DNA of 64,000 bases from Epiperipatus broadwayi (lineage: Eukaryota > Onychophora > Udeonychophora > Euonychophora > Peripatidae): the NCBI GenBank assembly GCA_028023455.1, contig JAQFVV010006272.1, forward strand, positions 1,630,586-1,694,585. Reading direction: 5' to 3'. Within the stretch, counting starts at the first letter, position 1. Every line of letters starts with the position of its first letter. Below the pieces are notes generated by a model, which saw nothing but the letters and a program-made list of their open reading frames with translations, was not told where the DNA came from and searched no databases. Positions 33,441 through 47,399 of this stretch are shown here, one piece after another. The position numbers and the translations under genes are program-made.

Positions 33441-36400
33441 TACTGAAAGAAATTCCTGAAGTTCCAAATTTATATATAAGTAAGGTAAATGAAGGGGAAA
33501 GTGATTTTCTGTTAAGTAGGGAAATAACTTTCGCAGGCAGTGAGTATGCCCATACTTTAAAAAATTGGCTACCTCACTCTGGAACCACCAGGCGGGAAAC
33601 ATCACCTACAACAAAAAACACACATCTGAGATAGACTAGATACATTTATCTAGGTTTTACCTTCCCCAGTGTAAATATGTACATATTTATATATGTTATA
33701 TTTAGATATTCACATTAATTTTAATATTACAAGTATTGAATTCAGATAATGAAATTAGTATAAAATTGTATTCTTAATTGCCCAGGTAGAATAATAAGTC
33801 TTATAGTACGTTATTAATAATTTATTTTATTTTATTTTGTGCATTGGTTACACCGAATATTTAGCAGGGGGCTGATGAAGGTCCAGGAATCTCATTAAGC
33901 AAGATCAAATTTTAAAATCCTAATTTCCAATGTTTTTCAACAAAATTGATGTATGATTGAACACAAAATAAGTAAATTTCTTCCTTTTTTCTCTTTTTTA
34001 CTTTCTTCGTAACTTTAGAAATATGAAATAGTATTTATTGATTGGCATCTCATTTCACCTATTATGTTTCATAGTAATGTTTATCCCAGGTTTAAACCCA
34101 TCCAAATTCATGCATACCCATATATATCCAACATATATTAATGTATGTATATGTACATAGTGTATATTTGTATATTCAAAATTAAAGGTGTATCTGTGTA
34201 TGCATCATTATATATGTATGATCATATAAATATATATATGCAAGAAAGTTGTAATGCAAAACTGTCTATTAGCGTTAAAACCAAATTATTAATTATAAAC
34301 CTTTAATTTATCAAAATGAAAAGGTTATTATTTAGCTAAAAGACACATATAATTTCAATTTTAGAAAGTGACTAGAATACATAACAGAATTTTTACGCAA
34401 CTTAAATCTGTTTTGAAAGATTGCATGTTTCTTAGAAAAATCACACCAAATGTACCTGGTTAAATTTGTGTGGGGACCAAGAACAAAATTTAAAATAAGT
34501 CTAAAATAAATTTTAGGACAAAGCAAAACCACTCAACCTGCACAATTTAACTATTCAAATTTTACTTTTGTCTTTGCTAAAATCTTAACGCTAAATTTTA
34601 AAAATAATAAAACTTTATTAAATTTAAAAGATTACAAAGTTAATGGATTTTGTGGGGGGGGGGGGCAGGGCAATGAGTTCATATAAAAAGACCAAATATT
34701 AGTAGTGAAAATTCACTGTCTATTTTATATGAAGAAGTTTCTGACAGCAGCCATGCCCATTTTGAAAATGAAAATGAGCCATTGAAGGCCACCAAATTTG
34801 CCACTTCAACTTCAGAAGACCGGTCTATTAGAATGGAGGAGTTTGATACCAACAGCATGCCAAGAAGACATTGTAGAACAACAGCCTAAAGAAATAATAG
34901 TGCTGTACAATTCAGCTAGAAGATTGGTAATATTTCTTCCCACAGAACTCTCTAAAATAAAATCTTAAATTAATGTAATCTTAAAGTTTCCCAAGCAACC
35001 TACTTTTATTGAACATTCATAAATTATAAACTGATAAATAATTCCTTCATAAAATAAACTGGGTAATATAAATTTAATGTAACTTTTAATTAAAATAATA
35101 ACCATAACCATCTTGCCTACTTAATAAAGAGTTATGATTTTAAAATAATTCTCTAAACATAATAACTGTATCCAGTTATTATATCTATACTTTTCTAATC
35201 TGCGGTCCGGCCCATTCTCTTTGATTATATTTTGCTTTATTTCATTGATATTATGACATGCCATAATTCAAAACAGAGATTATTAATACTAGTAATTTAG
35301 AGAGACAATTAGAAGCTCTCATGTAATTGATTTATGCTGATTTTTTAAGCAAACATAAATCTCCATTTTGAAATCCATTCTTATATATGTATAATTAGTT
35401 AAGCTACTATGTATTAGCTTATTGTTAAGATTTGCATGTTAATGAATTATGTGTAGTTAACTAATTGCAATAATATTATAAAAGCATATTATAATAATTA
35501 AACTTCAAATATGCTTTTCTCCTCCTTAGTTTGTTATATAAACTATCCAGATTTACTTTTTAATGACTTTAATGAAATCCTTCTTAGCATGTTTTAAGTA
35601 TGATAATTAGTGAACTGGAATAAGATAGTTTCGCAGAATAAAACTAAAGTATTTTGCGCATTAGCATTTTAGTGTGTTACAAATGTAGTTTTACAAAGCA
35701 TAACACATGCAAATGTGCCTTGGTATGTTTTCTTTGTAAATGGGCTTACGGTAAATGCCATCCATTATTTTACTTCAAACAGCCTCTAGAACTGGAACAT
35801 GAGGGTCCAGAGAAAATTTTGTAAAGCTGCTCCAAATGCCCAAGCTAAGGTTCACTTTATGATAGCAAGTCATACAGTCCAAAGGAACCAAGTACTTGGT
35901 ACAGAATCCCATGACTAATTACACATTCAATCTTATTTAGTAATTTACCGCCATAGTGTCTGAAGCTCTGCTACAATCACCAGTTCATCCCTCCATATTT
36001 TGATTCAGTTCAGCATTGATCTGAGCACCAAATTAGTTTATTTCCATAATCTGCATAGGGGGCACATTTATTGCTCATTATATATAAGTTAATCAGGATA
36101 TATTATATTTTATCATTGTCATTCTTGTAATATTGACTTCTATAGTAAACCTAGAATAGATGGCATACCATATTCAGGAATAATTCTGAACGAAGATATT
36201 AAATTGTAGTAAACTTAAAGTTAAATGATTAAAAGTGCATATTAAAAGATGAGACCCCTGCACTAACTCAAATCATTGTATAACACTTGCAAGTGCAAAA
36301 TCCCAATCCACTTTTATTTATGTATTAATTAACTTATAATTTAATAATTAAAGATATTAAACTCGTAATAATGTTTAGTCTGTTATTAACAGTCCATCCC

Positions 36401-36740
36401 AAATCTCATCCAAATTTATTTTAGTTTAGTAGTAATTATTAGTTTATGCATTAGCTCAGAAAGCCATATGTGTGTGTGTTTATTTAATTAATTGCTAATT
36501 TATTAACCATTCTCAGAGTCTCATATTCCACCCTGTTCTACTGCTGGCTTGGAATTAAATGAGACCAAGTGTAATCTCATATATGCCATCCATAGGATAG
36601 TAAATCACAGCGCATTGGTGAAGGAACTGAGGTGTAATCAGATTTGAGATCTCAATCCCTCAACTAGATCAGCTTTGGGATAATTTTCCAAAACTCTGGA
36701 TTTTGTTGTATGAATGTGCAAATTATAACAGTTACAACAC
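33441..36740. other. Non-coding with an unassigned patch and a poly-G tract
   Basis: Mostly AT-rich without genes. A G12 run lies at 34654-34665. A plus-strand frame near 34740-34885 reads SSHAHFENENEPLKATKF and STSEDRSIRMEEFDT before stopping. It looks protein-like but unrecognised. Patches near 35770-35910 and 36520-36700 have more balanced composition but no frame. Confidence 0.4.
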
Positions 36741-36749
36741 AAGATCTTC

Positions 36750-37240
36750 GCATTGGAAAAAATAATTGTTTCAATAACAAATATAATAAGAGGCATTATT
36801 TCTAAAAAGAGAGTAGGATTATTAAGATTGTGGAAGATATTTACAAAACATTATATAATAATAAATAAAATAAAAAACATAGTAGTTCCTAAAATTATAA
36901 CAATTCTTGAAAAACATTCTAACAGTTTAAATGAAGAATTGAGACATGCAATTAAATCTATGAAAAATTGAATAGTTCTGATAAATGATAAAATTATTAT
37001 CAGTATCTTAAAAAAACAGGTGAAAATATTGAGAAATTATTAACAAAGCTATATACAATATACCAAATATCTAAATGATAAAAATTGAAAGATGATTACA
37101 AGAATGCAAAAATAATTCTGATACTTAAGAAAGATAAAACAGAAAATATTTGAAAAATACAGATCTCTCTGTTCTGCCAGTTTTGAAATTTCAAACATTT
37201 TAAATAAAAAAGTGATATAAATAGTAAAAGTATTAAGAAT
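36750..37240 (+). pseudogene. RTE-like LINE reverse-transcriptase relic
   Basis: The plus-strand frame 36753-36971 ends SLNEELRHAIKSMKN, matching ILNEEVRHAIKCMKKG of the copy at 47438. Beyond it, broken frames give KYLNDKN, KMITRMQK, KYRSLCSASFEISNILNKKV. These parallel KCLNDKDLPDDWKNA and NYRPISLLSVLYNFFTK there. This is the N-terminal palm portion only, and it is heavily decayed. No 3' end is attached. Confidence 0.65.
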
Positions 37241-40200
37241 TGAAAAGTTGGTAAATGATGATATTACTAAACAGATGAGAAAATATATAAATTATTAAGA
37301 AAACTTACATACAGAAATGATCAGGTATCCTTGCCATTTAATGGATACAACTTTAAATATCATATTCAAAACAACAATAACCACGACAATCTACAAAAAA
37401 TTCAGGTGACATTGTGGAGCTTTAAAAGACTTAATTTTTCATATTAATTATCTCATATTGAAAACATAATCATCTTATTTATTAAGAGTGAGAGCTATAT
37501 ATCCCAACTAATTAAAAGAATTACAAAAACTAACATTCATGTTAGAAAAAAACAGACATATAATATGGCTACTCTCACAGAAAATACATGCAAGGAATAA
37601 ATTCATATGTGGACATAATAAAAAAATCAAGCCAAACAAAGAAAATCAATATCAAAAAATATGTATTGTAACAGTAGCCGGGTTCAAACCCTGTTACAAG
37701 AAAGTTACACAATATTCCCTAACTGCTTAGATCAGCATGAGTTTAATAAATTTGATTCAGCTGCGAGTATAAATTATAAAGAATGAGATATATATGTCTA
37801 AGAGAGAAAATTTGAAAGTTTTTTTTTTTTAATTAAAAGAAGAAAAAAAAAAGAGAAAGATATTTATAATTATTTGTTTTAAAATAAATTCATGAAAATA
37901 TGTTAATAAATTGTGGGAATGCAGTTATAGGCAAATATATAAATTTTCTTGTATTATTAATTTATTTCAAATGTATACTTTTCTATTGTTTATGGTATAT
38001 CTCATTTTAATGAGAGTAACGAAAAAAACTTTTATATACATCTACCTTGAGGCAATTTTGTATCTTTTGTTCGATTACTTAGCCACTCAAAATTCCAAGG
38101 AGTCAAAAGTAAATGCATGGCAGAGAAGAAAAATCATGTTAAAAGCATGCCTAAGGAATAGAGATTGAGATACTGATAAACTATTTTGGGAACAAAAGGA
38201 ATTGGAAAAATTAATTAGTTAAAAAGAAAAATCAGAACAAGCAAGAGAGGTTTTTCGTACTGAAATATTAATATTTTCTTATTGCTAAATTGACTGATAC
38301 AGCTATGGATTTAGATATAGTAACTTAGGCCAATACTACCATCGGAATGCAGGAGTAGAAAAATATGTGTAAAGGCTGCTATCCTAAGTTCTGAAGATGT
38401 AGCTGTTCCTGTTAATTGCTTGCCCTCCAAGAACCATAGGTACCTCATCGATATGTCGCTGAAACAATCCAGGAAGGAAGAAAATATCAAATTATGTACA
38501 CTCAGAATGCCTCCAGTAAGTCATCATTATTTCTTAGACTCAAATACCACAAAATGGATGTTTGTGCAAACCTTTTGCTGTTGGCAGAAAAATTTTGTTT
38601 TGTTCTTCGATATTCTTCGATAGTAAAAGAATATCTCAATTTCGGTTGGATCGTCAAAATCAAACTTACGGGGAAATCAACTTATCCATATTAGAAATCC
38701 TGGATACTTCAAGGTAACTATGCCTAGTTTTATTAACCTAAAAGAACTGAAAATTGCTTAATATTACCTCCAAAAGTTCAGCCATTGTGTAAAATTATAT
38801 ATTTTAATTTAAACATATAAATGCATTCCCACATACGTGTTTAATTACATGTTCTTTTATAATTCATTAATTCTGTTTTTTTGTTTTTTTTTGTCTTTTA
38901 TATTATCATTGTTATATATATGTTTTTTTCTTTCTCAATATTTAATTAATCATAGTAATAAAATTATCTACTTACTTTAAAACAAATTGTCTCTAATTAA
39001 TGAACATATTTATCGCTTATATTAGCCTAGTTTCCTTCCTGGCAGAATATCAGAATAAGCATGTATATTACACGTAATTTTAAATTCTAAACTATATATT
39101 TGATAAAGAAATAGATCGCATACAGAGGGAATAAATGTATAGAAAGAGGGAGGTCAAAAATAGCTAATTTTAAATGTCACGCTATCTAATTTAAAGAGTA
39201 TATAGAAAAAAAACCATTACTAATAATTAAGTTTATATATACTTGTCTTAAGTTGAAAGGTATATAAAGCAGGGAAAACCTTGTTTCAACTACACATTTT
39301 AATCAGTCACCTCCGTTCAACCTGATGGGTTTTATTACCTCCCAGCCCTGGGGTTTGAGCTAGATGAAAGGGTCAGGCACCTAATTCAAGATAGTTTTTA
39401 AGATTTCTAAAAGGAGAAAGTATAATTCTTACGGACTTAGTAAGATTGGCGCTTGAGGTCATTTAATTAATTGACGCTCATAAATATACTTTATCCGAAG
39501 AAATTGTTGTCTTTTTTTAAAAAATGAAATAATGACCACTGGGTAGATTTTTTTTTTTGATTTTTTTTTAACATATATCCTGATATAAGATACGTAGATG
39601 TTATTTTTTAATATATATTTAAGATAGAGATTCATATTCAAATCCAATACGGTGGATAGTAGTCAAATTCTATCCACAGGTATTAGGCAACTATACAGCC
39701 ATAGTTTTGTGTTTACTACCCTACATGGTCAACAGATTCAATTTTTTGATAGACATATAAACAAACAACTAAAATTAATACCGGGGTTGCCTGTTAAAAT
39801 ATATTAAAAACAAAACAAATGGAAAGCCAAGATTTCATTGATCTACTGTAATGAATATGATCAAAGTGGATCTTTTTATCAATACAGAAGACCTTTAAAC
39901 CTCACAAAATAATGAAGAATGGACTGATAAAAATTTAGGAAAAATAATGTGAATACCAAGGAAATTATTTAACAATATTTTAGCATTATTTTAAAAACTG
40001 GCCACTGGTAATTGCAATAACAAACAAATTTTATATGTTGCATAGATTTCCAAAGGAATCATTGTTTGATATATGTAGAAAAAAACAAATGATGGGAAGA
40101 CATATAATAAATAGTCAACGTATTATATAAGAATTTATAAGTGAAGATCTGTGAGATTCATTTCTAATATAAATAAAAGCATTAAATAAAAGCATTAAAA

Positions 40201-40415
40201 AAATTTGCACTTACCATTAATCCACACAAAGACAATATTATAAGTGAAAAATTAAAAAAATAATGTCTGGATTATAACAAACAGGATTTTATCAAATTAA
40301 TGCAACCATTCAAAAAAGTAATCAAATTTATGCTTATGCTTTTAAAGAATAGCTTGGATAGAGTATTCTGACAAAAACAGAATTCAAATAATGGCTATAC
40401 ATATGAAAAGGAAGA
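37241..40415. other. Non-coding with scattered decayed fragments
   Basis: A seven-base stem GTAACAG/CTGTTAC (about 37669-37698) encloses GGTTCAAACC, a B-box-like word, and is possibly a SINE remnant. Frames near 38090-38210 (NAWQRRKIMLKACLRN, then LFWEQKELEKLI) look like the LINE linker between endonuclease and RT, but weakly. A patch at 39290-39390 is GC-richer without a frame. Nothing else is recognisable. Confidence 0.35.
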
Positions 40416-40419
40416 TTTA

Positions 40420-41235
40420 CAATAAGTGTTTTATCACTGCTTGGATATGAATATGAGAGATAGATGTGAATAAAAAGACTTCAGATCACATAAAAAAATA
40501 TGAAAAGATGTGTATATTTGAAAATGAAGAATTATAATAAAAGTATTTTGTCACTGCTTACATATGAATGAGATAGATAGTAAATAGAAGATCAATAAAG
40601 ACTTCAGATCACATAGGAAAATATAGAACGATGTGTTCAGAATTACAATTAGGGATCTAAAATAAAATATGAGTGAAAGAACAAAAAAATATATTATTGA
40701 AATTATTAAAAAAGAATTAAAAGATTAAAATGAATCTATTTGCCTGAAGGTTTGTGATGATGGTATATTAGATATGATAATATATTGTACTATTTCAGTC
40801 ATTCATTAGTAAATGTTGAATGTATAAAAAATTTTAATCTTTATTTAATATTAGTAATAACACACAAATAGACAACACCTAACTAATATGTGTTATTTAT
40901 TCATCTATTATTATTAACAAGTTGCTGTATTTGAAAAGTTTAAATAAAGTTCAATGTTTTCTATACATTCAATTTTTACTGATAGAAGATGGCAATAGTC
41001 CAATATATTATCACATAAAATGAATCTACACTAGACATGCAGAAAAGATAGCATTAGACAAAAAATTGAGTCATAAACTATGTCCCAAAAAATTGTTAGA
41101 TTGATAATATAAGAAAGTTTGCCAGGGTATTATGAAGGAGAGATGCTATGGATAAGAAAATTTAGGATTAAACTTGAAAAAATCATCCTGCAGTGAATCA
41201 ATAATTGTTGAGAATGATGATGATATATAGAAAAA
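40420..41235 (+). pseudogene. RTE-like LINE 3' end relic
   Basis: Nucleotide-level parallels to 49360-49790 are clear. AATAAGTGTTTTATCACTGC is followed by AGACTTCAGATCACATAAAA, as in the copy's AGACTTCAGACCACTCAAAG. Then AAAGATTAAAATGAA corresponds to AAAAGACTGAAG. After a diverged stretch of about 380 bases comes ATCATCCTGCAGTGAATCAA and a GATGATGAT tail at about 41215. The segment 40430-40520 is repeated in diverged form at 40543-40640, so part of the element was duplicated. No frame survives. Confidence 0.65.
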
Positions 41236-44200
41236 ATAAGAAAGAGAATTGCTATCTATTTCTGTTATGCAAAATGATCAATGTAAAATTAACTCTTCCT
41301 TAACTATATAATGGTTATTTAGTTTGCTTCCATCATAAGAAAGGTCAATCAAATTGATTTAGATCAAATCTATCTATTCAACAATGGCATCCAATAAAAT
41401 TATGTCTGCAAATTTGGTTCTAACTTTTAATGAAGTGTATAAAGAGAATTATCAACTAAATATTTAATATGAGAATAGTTTTTCTAAATTTAGCTTTCAT
41501 TATTGAAATATTTTCTTTAAAAAAAAATGACTACTAAAAAATTCTGATAAACTTAATATTTTTTTTTCTACAAACTTTATATAAATTGTGAAGGAAAAAA
41601 AAGATTGATCTGTTTAATGAATAAGTTGAAAATAAAACTTTAAAAAACTGGATTTTTAAAAGAAACCTCATTTTCATTTTAATCTAATATCTTTAATACT
41701 TAAATATATATAGATATTATAAAATTTTCAGCTTTATATAATGATGAATCAATTATAGGTGTCAACAATAAAATTATATTTTTTGTTCATTAATGTTTTA
41801 CCTTTACTTACACACATATATATATATATATTGTAATGGTCAGACTTAGCATAGTTCATTTATTTTACATTTCTCTATTTATTTATTTACATAAATTACA
41901 CTGGCCCATCACATATATATGTAAAACAATATTTTATTCAAACCATTATACAGCCCAATTTGTAATATGACTAAATCATGGATGACATAAGTTATTCCCA
42001 GTGAATGATGATCGACTATTCAAGCTTACCTTAACAAATTAGGAAATCATATAATAATAATAATTTATTTACAAATGTATTAATAGGTGTTTAATTTATT
42101 TTTTTTAATAAAAATAACAAATCATGTAATAGTAATTTATTTACAAAGTATAATTACTAATTGATATACAATTTATTTCTTTGACAAAATGTTTAATCTT
42201 TATACATTATAGTAGTAATATATTCATACATAATATAATACATTGACAATTTATATGTGTGCATTGCGTTTACATGAATATCATTATTTTTTTGCCTTTT
42301 CCTCTTATTAGCAATTTATGTTTAGTAAACATATGTAGCAAATAGTTATTATTATTTTTAAAAAATAATAATCAACAAGTAAAAAGTAGTTATTACAAAT
42401 TCATTTCTTTCTTCTTCTTTTTTAAATAGTTTCTTTTAAAATAATATCCAGATAATAGAGATTATTCACAAATCCAAATTATTTAAAATAAATTACAAAT
42501 CATTGTTTACATGTAAGATTCACCCAAAACAAAATAATTGCCATTTACTTTCTGACAAATATTAAAAGTCTGTTTAGGGTGATAATATACTCTTGTAATT
42601 TTTAGCTGTCATTTAAATAAGCCAATTCCTTCATTTCAGCTGAGTTATTAAAAATATTATTCAAAAGTATTCCAGATAAGATCTAGCTAACGGTTAGTAG
42701 GGTCCTTCTTGTTTATTCACAAGGCATAATGAAACTTCTAAGATTTGAATGAAATAGAAAAGAAAAAACTGATTCTTAAATCAAAACTTAGTTGCTTTCT
42801 TTTTTTAAAACCAATTTGCATATCGTTTTTCTTAAAAAGTACATTTTTTTTTTATTGAAATGAATAATAGATTGTTCATTTCAATATATATATATATATA
42901 TCATTACACTTAGATTTACAAATGTCAAAGACTCTGCACTCACAATTTTAATACCACCTACTTAATATAAATACATTAATGATTATTACTAAACATTTAT
43001 TAACTGAATGATTAATCCTAGTTCAGATATAAATTTTAAATCTCAACTAAAAACAAATTTACCTGTTCTTAAACATACATCTGTGGGAGAATTGTATTAG
43101 TAATAATTTTAATATATTTATCTGAAGTTATTATTTTTACTTCTACTATAAAAAGATCAGTATTCAAAAAAATAAAAAATAAAAAAAGACAATAAATAAC
43201 AAATTGGATGGACTCCAGTGCTCTAAAACTCAATGTATGATTTGGTAGTAGGAAGAACAAAACAATTCATTGCATTATATACAATGTTTACATTTAACAT
43301 CTGTATGAATAACTGTAATCCATTCAATATTATTTTATTAAATAAGAAATCAATCAATAATTGTCAGAGTTAATGACATAGTATCCAAAGAAAACATCAA
43401 AATAAATATTAAATACTTGTCAATTAAGAAATGACGATAATCATTAATGGACATATTTCTTAACTTTAATGATGTTAATAGTCATTAATTAATTGTATTA
43501 TGCTACTATAACTACTAATCTCTTGTTTAATCATTCTCATGTAAGCAGGTGAGATATATGGTAATGGATTTACTTTTTATTCTCTAATTAAAAGAAAATA
43601 ATACATAATGACGTGTGTATATATATATATTACCCATTTTAATTGAGCTTTGTGCCCTAGTTAAAATAGGTGAACACAAAGAATGGTAAAAAAAATTTTT
43701 TTTAGATGAGTGATATTCTTTGTGGCCATTTAAATTAAAATTAAATCAATTGTGCTTAAAGTTACCTTCCATAATTTATAAATGTATTTAATATTTAATG
43801 GTATATTAGTAATCTATTATATAATTATGTAGTTTAAATAATAATCATTGTGCTAGTATTTGTTAAAATAGTGTAACTTGTACTTTAAGTAAGTTTTATT
43901 TCAACAGTTATAGATTAAATATGCAAAGTTAGTTAATTTATAATATTTTAAATTAGTTGTGGAATATTATGTAAGGAAAAAGCATTTCAAATTATATATG
44001 TGTATGTCTGTGTGATTACACGTGTATTGCTTTAAAACATTTAATTTTTTAATTAATAATCATTATCTTTGTTAAGAGGTATTAAAAATTGATTTGTGTT
44101 TAATACTTAATAACTAAAATATATGAGAAATGATTTATTTGTTAATTCTAATTCAATAATATATAGCTCATTGAACAGTTAGTTATAAAAACAAATATTG

Positions 44201-47200
44201 TATTTAAAAAAAAGTTAAAATATTATATAATTAAACTATTGTTTTTAAAATATTTTTTTCTTTCTTTTAATTAAGTTTAAAAATAGAGTCTAAAGATAGA
44301 AACTGAAATTAATCTTATTGGTTAGTCAATTTTAAAAGACAGCTGATCAATTGGATTGACTATAAAATTAAAAGAATAGGTATGTGTGGGGTGAAAATTA
44401 AAAAAAAAAAGTGTATGGAAATTAATAAGGAGATGTGCAAAGATTAAGAAATTGGGTTTTAAAATTATTAAGAAATTGTGAGTGTAAATTATTAAAAGAA
44501 ACAGTTATTATTATTATTATTATTTTAAAAAATGTGTCTAAAAGTTTTCTTCATTAAAAACAGTTCCAACATGGAATAGAAAACTAATTAGTCTGCTTGT
44601 CAAATGCTACATTAATATTGCTTGTTATAATGGGTAAAAAAAAAAGGAAAGAATACATAGAATGGCTATAACAAAAATGTACTACTGCCGAAAGTGCTTC
44701 GGTCCAAGGAGAAAGTTTACTCATATCAGAGCAACTGATAAAGAAATGGTTCATTGTATAAGAGTTTGTTTCCTGTTATATAATTTTCTCTTTATTTGCT
44801 TATAAACGTTTAAATTTATAAAATAACATATTATTAGCTCTACTGAATTAAACTATTTAATCTTCTCCTTAGTGCCTTAATACAAAACTGTTATTTTAAT
44901 TATTTCTATTATTACTACAATAATGTTTAATAACTTACAATGTAAGAAAATGTTCAAAATTGAAGTTATTAACATATATGTATGATATATTATTATCTAC
45001 AACAAAATGGCATGAAATATAAATTATAGTTAAACATATCTATTATGATAGTATATAATTATCTTTTCAAAAGTACAAAATGTGGAAACTAATTTTAAGC
45101 CTATATGCATATGAATGAAATATTCTAGAAGTTAATACAGCTGCTGCAGTAAATTTATATTTTTATAATATGTCGTTTACCATGGAACAGTATCCAGGTA
45201 AAGAAAAAAATTATTTATTTCAAATTGGAATCACTTATAAAAAACTGTGCACAGTGCTCAAATCTTTAAAATATTAAAAGAATTATAAAACTAATAAAAT
45301 ATGTGGACAATTAATTAATCTTATTTAATAGACAATATAAAAAATATCTTTTTCTCTGGCACTTTAGAAAGTTTTATAATTGGTGTTTGCTGAAGTAATT
45401 AGTGTTATTAGTCATTTATTATTTTAAAGTTTGTTTTCAGCTTAATTAATAAAGTGACTATTCAAAATTGTGTCATCGGAAGTGTGTTTTGGTAAAAAAA
45501 AGAATTAGTTTTTTCTCCACTTTTAATTTTGAATTGCTAAAGTTTTACAAAAAAAGTTATGTTTAATATTTTTTCAGTTTGAATTTCAAAATGTATTACA
45601 TATATGTTGGTATGAAATAATATAGTTTTATATAATAAATTTACCCATATTTTGGGTATATATATTAAGGGAGTGGTAAATGATAAATTTATTTTGACAT
45701 TTGAACTGACCATTGCTGGATAAGTGTTATAAAACAATAACATTTTTTTGGTAATTTCATTATTTATTTTAATATACTAATAGAATATATCAGAGACTCA
45801 AAATTACTAATAGAATATTATATTGAGTATAATTATTTTTCATATGCTCAGATAGTTTATTTAATGTTGTACTACTTCAAGATTTAAAAGTAAAATAACC
45901 TGGTGTATTTTTGTTCTAAAAATTATTTCTCATACCTGTTAATTGTCACTTTAAATTTATAAAGAATACCTGCTTTGGAATGAATGATGTTTTTTTAGGA
46001 TTTATTATTGGTGCAGTTATGATTTTATATATGCAAAATGGTGAATTGTTTTATTAAACATTTATTTACATGTGCTTAATTGCTATATGTGTATGCTATA
46101 GTTATAATTAGATTATGTTAGTGCATTATAATTATGCTAGAGTGATTATTGTCCTGCTATTAAGGTTTTGTTTTATGTGATGAAATTTTATATTTTATTC
46201 CTGAGTAACATCTCAGTTGTTATTATAAAAAATACCATGATATTCATACATGTAATTCATTACTTAGGTGTGCTTATAGTGTTTTTAAACTTAGGGATTT
46301 CTTGTTTAAATGTGATTGTTGGTTCACATGGGTGTTCAGTTTTAGGTTTTATTCCCATAGCACATATGGTAAGTTGTAGGGTGAACATAGGACTTCTAGC
46401 CATGAGTACAGATTTGGCCACTTTTGATGTAATTCCCATAAAATTCCTATTTCCAAGTTATTAAAGTGATTCTATAAAGAACCTAGTAATGGACATTGCA
46501 CCTAATTTAACAATTGTATATTAAAATCTTGATGAACGTTGCTCCATCCCCATAAACTTATATATTTGTATGTAGTTATAAAATCTAGGATTTATGCCCT
46601 TTATGAGTGTAGAGTTAGTAATACTATGAGTGTTACTTAGCATTACACCTAAGCAACTTTAATGATAGATATTTATATATAAAAATTTAAATAATTCTAA
46701 TTTTGCCAAATAATCTTGATAGCAATAGAGACAGATAATTAAATTGTGTTTGGTAATTGGAAAATAGTTAATAATGGCTATTAAAAAAATACATATACAT
46801 ATATAATAGGAATAATTGCAATACATCAATTCTTAAACTTGAAAACTAGTTTTAGGCATGACTTAAATTATTGTTTGGTTGAAAAGACTTGAATTATTCA
46901 TAAGCATATTGAATATTATTTTGAAAATATTCATTATTGCCAAATAATTATTACTTAATTAAAACAAAGTATATGCTCAATTGATTATATTTTCTTGTGA
47001 CTTAATTAAGTAAAGTAATTATGTAACTTATTGTGAAAAGATAAAACATGCTTTTTACCAAGGTTAATGGTCATTCAAAAAATGCTTATTGGTATAGTAT
47101 TTTATATTACTTATATTATTGTAATTAAAGTAAAATGTAAACTTATAATTATAATTATACCAGCTTTAGTCAAAATATTTACCCACTTTAAAATATATGA

Positions 47201-47395
47201 TGGTATAGAGAAATACTTGTATATTTTATTATGAAGAGATGAGAAAATCGCTTGTATAGATTGATTTATTAACAAACTAATTTATTGTAAATTTTATTAT
47301 AAGACTTGTAACTTTAAAATTACTTCTAGTAAAATTTGAAAATAATCATATTATTAGAAAAGGTGTTATATTTCGTACTATGTGAATAAAAACTC
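41236..47395. other. AT-rich non-coding stretch
   Basis: The longest feature-poor part of the window. It contains AT microsatellites near 41815-41830 and 42890-42900, and an ATT run at 44505-44523. A frame near 44655-44760 (KMYYCRKCFGPRRKF) and one at 46168-46464 (98 codons, hydrophobic, containing GSHGCSVLGFIPIAHM) are protein-like at best. Neither matches a family I recognise, and neither has clear splice or start context. Confidence 0.45.
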
Positions 47396-47399
47396 AAAT

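Noticed and set aside
46168-46464. 98-codon plus-strand ORF with GSHGCSVLGF
   Set aside because: Protein-like in places but no family match, no splice signals and no partner exon; left inside the non-coding entry.
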